DNA from: an uncultured Lachnospiraceae bacterium
GTDB taxonomy: Bacteria; Bacillota; Clostridia; Lachnospirales; Lachnospiraceae
Reading direction: 5' to 3'
DNA: 64,000 nucleotides
Assembly (NCBI GenBank): GCA_910577105.1
Contig: CAJTMB010000011.1
Coordinates: 1 to 64,000 of the forward strand
The translations under genes were made by a program, and so were the position numbers. The notes beneath the pieces were generated by a model, which was not told the origin of the DNA, ran no database searches, and worked only from the letters and a program-made list of their open reading frames with translations. Positions 60,790-64,000 of this stretch are shown piece by piece (the first letter of the stretch is position 1; every line of letters begins with the position of its first letter).

Positions 60790-61545
60790 TTACCTCTCTG
60801 TATTTACATATTTTTGCATGATATCATCTGGTATTTCAATCTCATATTCACAGGTCAAATCTCCATTCAAAACCGAGCGAACTACTTTACCTTCCAATTC
60901 TCTGCCCAAAAATGCTTCTATAAAATTCATTACGTGACCTAAGCTACAATTACATAACGCAGGAGACACAACGTTTTCCGATAAGATGGACTCCTTTGCA
61001 AAAGGGCAGTGGCATGCATGATATCGTTTCATTTTTTCGTCGGTGGCATTTAAATACTCTTTCATGTTACAGGGAAATGCCATACAGTATAGTTTGTTTC
61101 CCTCCCGAACAGGAGCTAACATTTTCGGATTATCTTTTATAAATGCTAATACCTCATCCGAAATTTCCTGTCCATAAAAATCCTTTTTCTCATTGTTCAG
61201 TTCAATAAAATGATTCAATTCATCATTTAAATGCTTATTTAAAAAATCATCTAAATTACCTATTTCCATAAACTCTTTGTGAGCCCATTCACATTGTGAT
61301 GGATGTAATCCATGCCTCACTTTGTATAATATTTTCTTTGAAGTTTCTTCATCTGTCATTTCCTCCAACCGCTTCATAAACAGATACATATTATGGCATT
61401 GACATTTGCACTCAGAGTCTAAATCAGGTATATCAATATTTTTAACAAGTTTGTTCCAAAAAGATTCTCCCAATTCTGCGCAGATTTCTCTTTTAAAAGT
61501 TGCAATTCCAAATTTTTCATCATAAACTATTTTAGTATCTCCCAT
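60790..61545 (-). CDS. Cys-rich cytoplasmic protein, possible L-2-amino-thiazoline-carboxylate-hydrolase-like
   Basis: The 251-residue protein starts at ATG 61545 after AGGAGG. It has two Cys/His clusters: SECKCQCHNMY near 50 and YHACHCPFAKESIL...SPALCNCSLGHVMNFIEAFLG in the C-terminal part. The second resembles metal-binding blocks in proteins called DUF6144 or L-2-amino-thiazoline-4-carboxylate-hydrolase-like. Family assignment is from memory and uncertain. Confidence 0.6.
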   Translation of the reverse strand: MGDTKIVYDEKFGIATFKREICAELGESFWNKLVKNIDIPDLDSECKCQCHNMYLFMKRLEEMTDEETSKKILYKVRHGLHPSQCEWAHKEFMEIGNLDDFLNKHLNDELNHFIELNNEKKDFYGQEISDEVLAFIKDNPKMLAPVREGNKLYCMAFPCNMKEYLNATDEKMKRYHACHCPFAKESILSENVVSPALCNCSLGHVMNFIEAFLGRELEGKVVRSVLNGDLTCEYEIEIPDDIMQKYVNTER

Positions 61546-61607
61546 ATCTCCTCCTAACGAAAAAGTCATGATAACTGAAAGCGTTTCTGTAGCACTGCTC
61601 TAAGCTA

Positions 61608-62549
61608 TTATTCTTTTATCAAGCGTGAAACATAGAACTTCTTCGCGAAGCAGCCTTTGCTGCAAGCGTTAGAAGTTCTTCTCACGCTATCACCCTTCAA
61701 AAAATCAACAATCATTTGTTTCTCTTGTTCTGTCAGGCTGTTCATATGCCCCCTGCCCTTTAGTAGATAAACAGTCACGTTCTCCAATATTTTTTTTGCC
61801 CTTGCCAATACTCCTTTTGCAGGAAATAAGCAGTCTTTTTCTGCTGCCATTACTAACGTTGGCGCCTTACATTGCCTGATAAGGCTCCCGGCAACATCAC
61901 TTGGCATTCCTGCCTTAACTTTTGCGTATCTGATACTTAATTTTGCTGTTTCATAGATGTCTGCCGTTATATTTTCTTCCGATACAGCCATTGGAAGCAT
62001 ACACCTCTTAAGCCAGTTATCTTTTTGTGTAACCCAGTACATTATCATCGGAAGCATCATATTCATGCTATGAATTGCCGGGGCATTTTTGATGCCTGAC
62101 GGTACATACAATACCGCGCGTTTTACTTTCTTTGGCGCTGCACACATTGTTTTACAAATGATTCCTGCACCGAATGAACCGCCAAAGCAACAAATATTCT
62201 GTTGTCCAATGGCATCTATCACTTCACCCGCCCACTTGCCGTAGTCATAATTTTTCGCTGACAGACTTACTTCCGCACTCTTGCCCGGATGACCTATCGT
62301 GTCAACCGCATAAATATGAAACTCTTCCATCAAAAAACCACATGCAAGCAGATTATATGCAGTCGTTGCATTTCCCCCATGAAAAACAAGCAGCGGAATC
62401 CCTGACATATTTCCTGTCTCAATAAGATGGGTTTCTCCAAAAGAGGTTAAAACCCACTTGTCAAAGTATGGGATTGTCAGACGCTCCAACTGCTTATCAT
62501 ACAATGCCAGTATTGCTTTTTTTCCTTTTTCTGATTTGTAGATAGTCAT
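61608..62549 (-). CDS. Alpha/beta hydrolase with a repeat-derived C-terminal tail
   Basis: The 313-residue protein is a cytoplasmic alpha/beta hydrolase: LLVFHGGNATTAYN (oxyanion), CFGGSFGAGI (nucleophile serine), MAAEKDCLFP (acid) and GRGHMNSL (histidine). The normal end is near FLKGD. The last 25 residues (SVRRTSNACSKGCFAKKFYVSRLIKE) come from a DNA hairpin at 61622-61688 and look unrelated to the fold. Confidence 0.85.
   Translation of the reverse strand: MTIYKSEKGKKAILALYDKQLERLTIPYFDKWVLTSFGETHLIETGNMSGIPLLVFHGGNATTAYNLLACGFLMEEFHIYAVDTIGHPGKSAEVSLSAKNYDYGKWAGEVIDAIGQQNICCFGGSFGAGIICKTMCAAPKKVKRAVLYVPSGIKNAPAIHSMNMMLPMIMYWVTQKDNWLKRCMLPMAVSEENITADIYETAKLSIRYAKVKAGMPSDVAGSLIRQCKAPTLVMAAEKDCLFPAKGVLARAKKILENVTVYLLKGRGHMNSLTEQEKQMIVDFLKGDSVRRTSNACSKGCFAKKFYVSRLIKE
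61622..61688. repeat. Imperfect inverted repeat inserted at the 3' end of the hydrolase gene
   Basis: AGCGTGA, AGAACTTC and GCAGC are mirrored by GCTGC, GAAGTTCT and TCACGCT around a CTTT tip. The repeat lies inside the reading frame just before its stop. It has the look of a small palindromic mobile unit but shares no core with the two long hairpins. Confidence 0.65.
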
Positions 62550-62621
62550 TGATTATCACTTTCCGGGAAAAACTTTCATATTTTTAGGCTCTTTGTTTAT
62601 AATCACCATAATTCCAATACC

Positions 62622-62945
62622 CTATTGAAATTCATCATACTTCTTAGCATTCCCCCAAGACTTTTCAACAGGATACTTTGCCTCATTCTTATCCATTTTG
62701 CTGTTCACTATTTCATCAGCATCCAATCCCAGCTTGTCCAACATATCATGACAATAAATCAAAACATCTGCCAATTCTTCCTTCACATGCTCTATATTAT
62801 AGTTCTCGTCACTCCACTGAAAGCATTCCAAAAGTTCCCCTGCCTCTATCATAATGGATTTTGCCAGATTAGCCGGGGAATGAAACTGAGCCCAGTTACG
62901 GTCATATGTAAATTTCCTGATTCTATCAATTGTCGTTTGATTCAT
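62622..62945 (-). CDS. MazG-like nucleotide pyrophosphohydrolase
   Basis: The 107-residue protein has the MazG/all-alpha NTP-PPase pattern: KSIMIEAGELLECFQW (EAxE) and EELADVLIYCHDML (ExxD). Single-domain forms remove odd or excess nucleotides. It starts 4 bp inside the DUF2075 gene, so they are coupled. Confidence 0.9.
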   Translation of the reverse strand: MNQTTIDRIRKFTYDRNWAQFHSPANLAKSIMIEAGELLECFQWSDENYNIEHVKEELADVLIYCHDMLDKLGLDADEIVNSKMDKNEAKYPVEKSWGNAKKYDEFQ

Positions 62946-64000
62946 ATCTGCTCCTTATTAGTTGCCTGACATAATACTTTTCTGAGTTCATCATCACATG
63001 CATAAATATATAATCCGCTTACGCCCCGTGTCATAAGAACCCTAACTTCATGCTGTAACAATAACTCTCCGAATTTTTTCTTTGTCCCATCAGATAATGT
63101 TCTGTTTCTTACCGCTTTATCATTACGGCTTGCTTCCGGGTCAAAAACAATATGACCATCACGATATTTCACAGACGGACCAAGTATCACACCAGCATAA
63201 TTTAAATCAAATCCCTGTATCGTAAATGTTGAACCAACCTCACCTATTGTCTGCGGCTGTTCCGCCCACGATAAATTCTTAATTGCCTTCTTTTCCTTAT
63301 TGCTTAGTTCCTGTTCCAATTCCCTGTTCCATGGTTTATGCCATTGTCCAATCATAACCTCCCAGTATTTCATTACGCGATTGGTCTGCTTAGCCCTTTC
63401 ATTATAATCCCAATCGTAAGTTGCAATCATTCTTGACAAAGATGTCCCACTGGAATTTGCTTTTCTTTGAATCGCACAATCCAACTCATCAGGAGAATTA
63501 AAGATACGAATTTCATAATCTGTAGAAGAATTCGGTATCTTTTGAACCAGCCCTTCTTTTGTAAAAGAATCTATCCAAGCTAATGTCTTTTGATCCGCAT
63601 GCATTCTCATCTGATTTTTAAGTACTATGTAATTTTGTGTATCCTTAGCCTGTTTTTTATATTTTTCCAGTAATTTTGCTTCCCAAAACTGTTCTGTTGT
63701 CAATATCTGATTTTCGTCAAACATTACAACTGTTACCCTTGCGCGATTCAAAATATCCTGAAGTTGATTCTCCCCTTTGTATGACTGTTTTCCCTGTGTC
63801 AACAACAGGTGCGCTTCATCTATAAACGCAACATCTACGGGATTCTCCGGCGAGTGCGTGTTAATAAATCTGGTTGGTCTGTAAACTACTTCACTATATT
63901 TATCTGTTAATCCCAGCTTTGATGCAATCTGTTCGTATACTGCTTTCTGCTCTTTATGATTTACAATCAAACTGCATCTTACATTCGGATTACCATGCTC
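62942..64000 (-). CDS. DUF2075 helicase-like ATPase, 3' part
   Basis: The frame is open to the window end; the TTG at 63970 is an internal codon. The visible 352 residues include VDVAFIDEAHLLLT (Walker B, DEAH), VVMFDENQIL (motif III-like), RMHADQK and the C-terminal helicase block TIGEVGSTFTIQGFDLNYAGVILG with LMTRGVSGLYIY. This is the DUF2075 family of Schlafen-like, superfamily 1 ATPases. Walker A must lie to the right. Coupling to MazG suggests nucleotide- or nucleic-acid-linked stress or defence. Confidence 0.88.
   Translation of the reverse strand, partial: EHGNPNVRCSLIVNHKEQKAVYEQIASKLGLTDKYSEVVYRPTRFINTHSPENPVDVAFIDEAHLLLTQGKQSYKGENQLQDILNRARVTVVMFDENQILTTEQFWEAKLLEKYKKQAKDTQNYIVLKNQMRMHADQKTLAWIDSFTKEGLVQKIPNSSTDYEIRIFNSPDELDCAIQRKANSSGTSLSRMIATYDWDYNERAKQTNRVMKYWEVMIGQWHKPWNRELEQELSNKEKKAIKNLSWAEQPQTIGEVGSTFTIQGFDLNYAGVILGPSVKYRDGHIVFDPEASRNDKAVRNRTLSDGTKKKFGELLLQHEVRVLMTRGVSGLYIYACDDELRKVLCQATNKEQI

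Noticed and set aside
1..64000. CRISPR arrays, tRNA and rRNA genes
   Set aside because: I found no regularly spaced repeats, no tRNA cloverleaf with a CCA end and no rRNA segments on either strand.

Overview
The window looks like a gut Lachnospiraceae (Clostridia) chromosome. The S10-spc ribosomal protein cluster has Firmicutes order and Firmicutes-type proteins, the accessory genes are typical of gut clostridia (HD-GYP and FapA proteins, M56/BlaI sensors, a lacto-N-biose phosphorylase cluster), and starts are preceded by strong GGAGG ribosome-binding sites. The host part has moderate to low GC. The first 7.6 kb is clearly richer in GC and codes on the plus strand.

Region 1 (1-about 7,700) is the right end of a prophage. 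It holds a diversity-generating retroelement (DGR): the 3' end of a variable C-type-lectin-like protein, its variable repeat, a downstream hairpin, an Avd-type accessory gene, the template repeat and a DGR reverse transcriptase. A lysis module follows (two small membrane proteins, a GH25+CHAP endolysin with two CW_7 repeats, an LLH-type holin). Then come a membrane-anchored protein on the minus strand, two small XRE regulators and an IS30-family transposase at the edge. The template repeat is odd: its 3' half has lost the adenine codons and looks like a diversified variable repeat.

Region 2 (7,709-20,800, minus strand) is the ribosomal superoperon rpsJ to infA with secY, adk and map. The prophage begins directly after infA, where rpmJ-rpsM-rpsK-rpsD-rpoA-rplQ would be expected. 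A promoter with a long structured leader precedes rpsJ. A terminator plus a second promoter lie between secY and adk.

Region 3 (20,800-38,800) holds mixed host genes: a flavodoxin, a ProC-like reductase, a truncated acetyltransferase beside a PIN/AbrB toxin-antitoxin pair, an rRNA methyltransferase-like gene, an HD-GYP protein, a heterodimeric ABC exporter, a FapA/REC-HD-GYP group, and a BlaR1/BlaI-type sensor pair with two operator palindromes.

Region 4 (38,870-52,900) is carbohydrate use: N-acetylhexosamine kinase (nahK), GH112 galacto-/lacto-N-biose phosphorylase, a 54-residue membrane protein, an ABC sugar importer, AraC regulators, a circularly permuted GH3 enzyme and a GH1 enzyme. Two copies of a long hairpin element of 180-220 bp lie at 38,874 and 49,867. 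They share a core with a conserved bulge, but their outer arms are unrelated in sequence while each stays self-complementary. I do not recognise this element, and with the hybrid template repeat it is the best candidate for something undescribed.

Region 5 (52,900-64,000) is a run of small accessory enzymes, mostly minus strand: hydrolases, five acetyltransferase-like proteins, a VOC protein, a HAD-kinase fusion, a flavodoxin-like reductase, a Cys-rich protein, and a MazG pyrophosphohydrolase overlapping a DUF2075 helicase-like gene that runs off the window.
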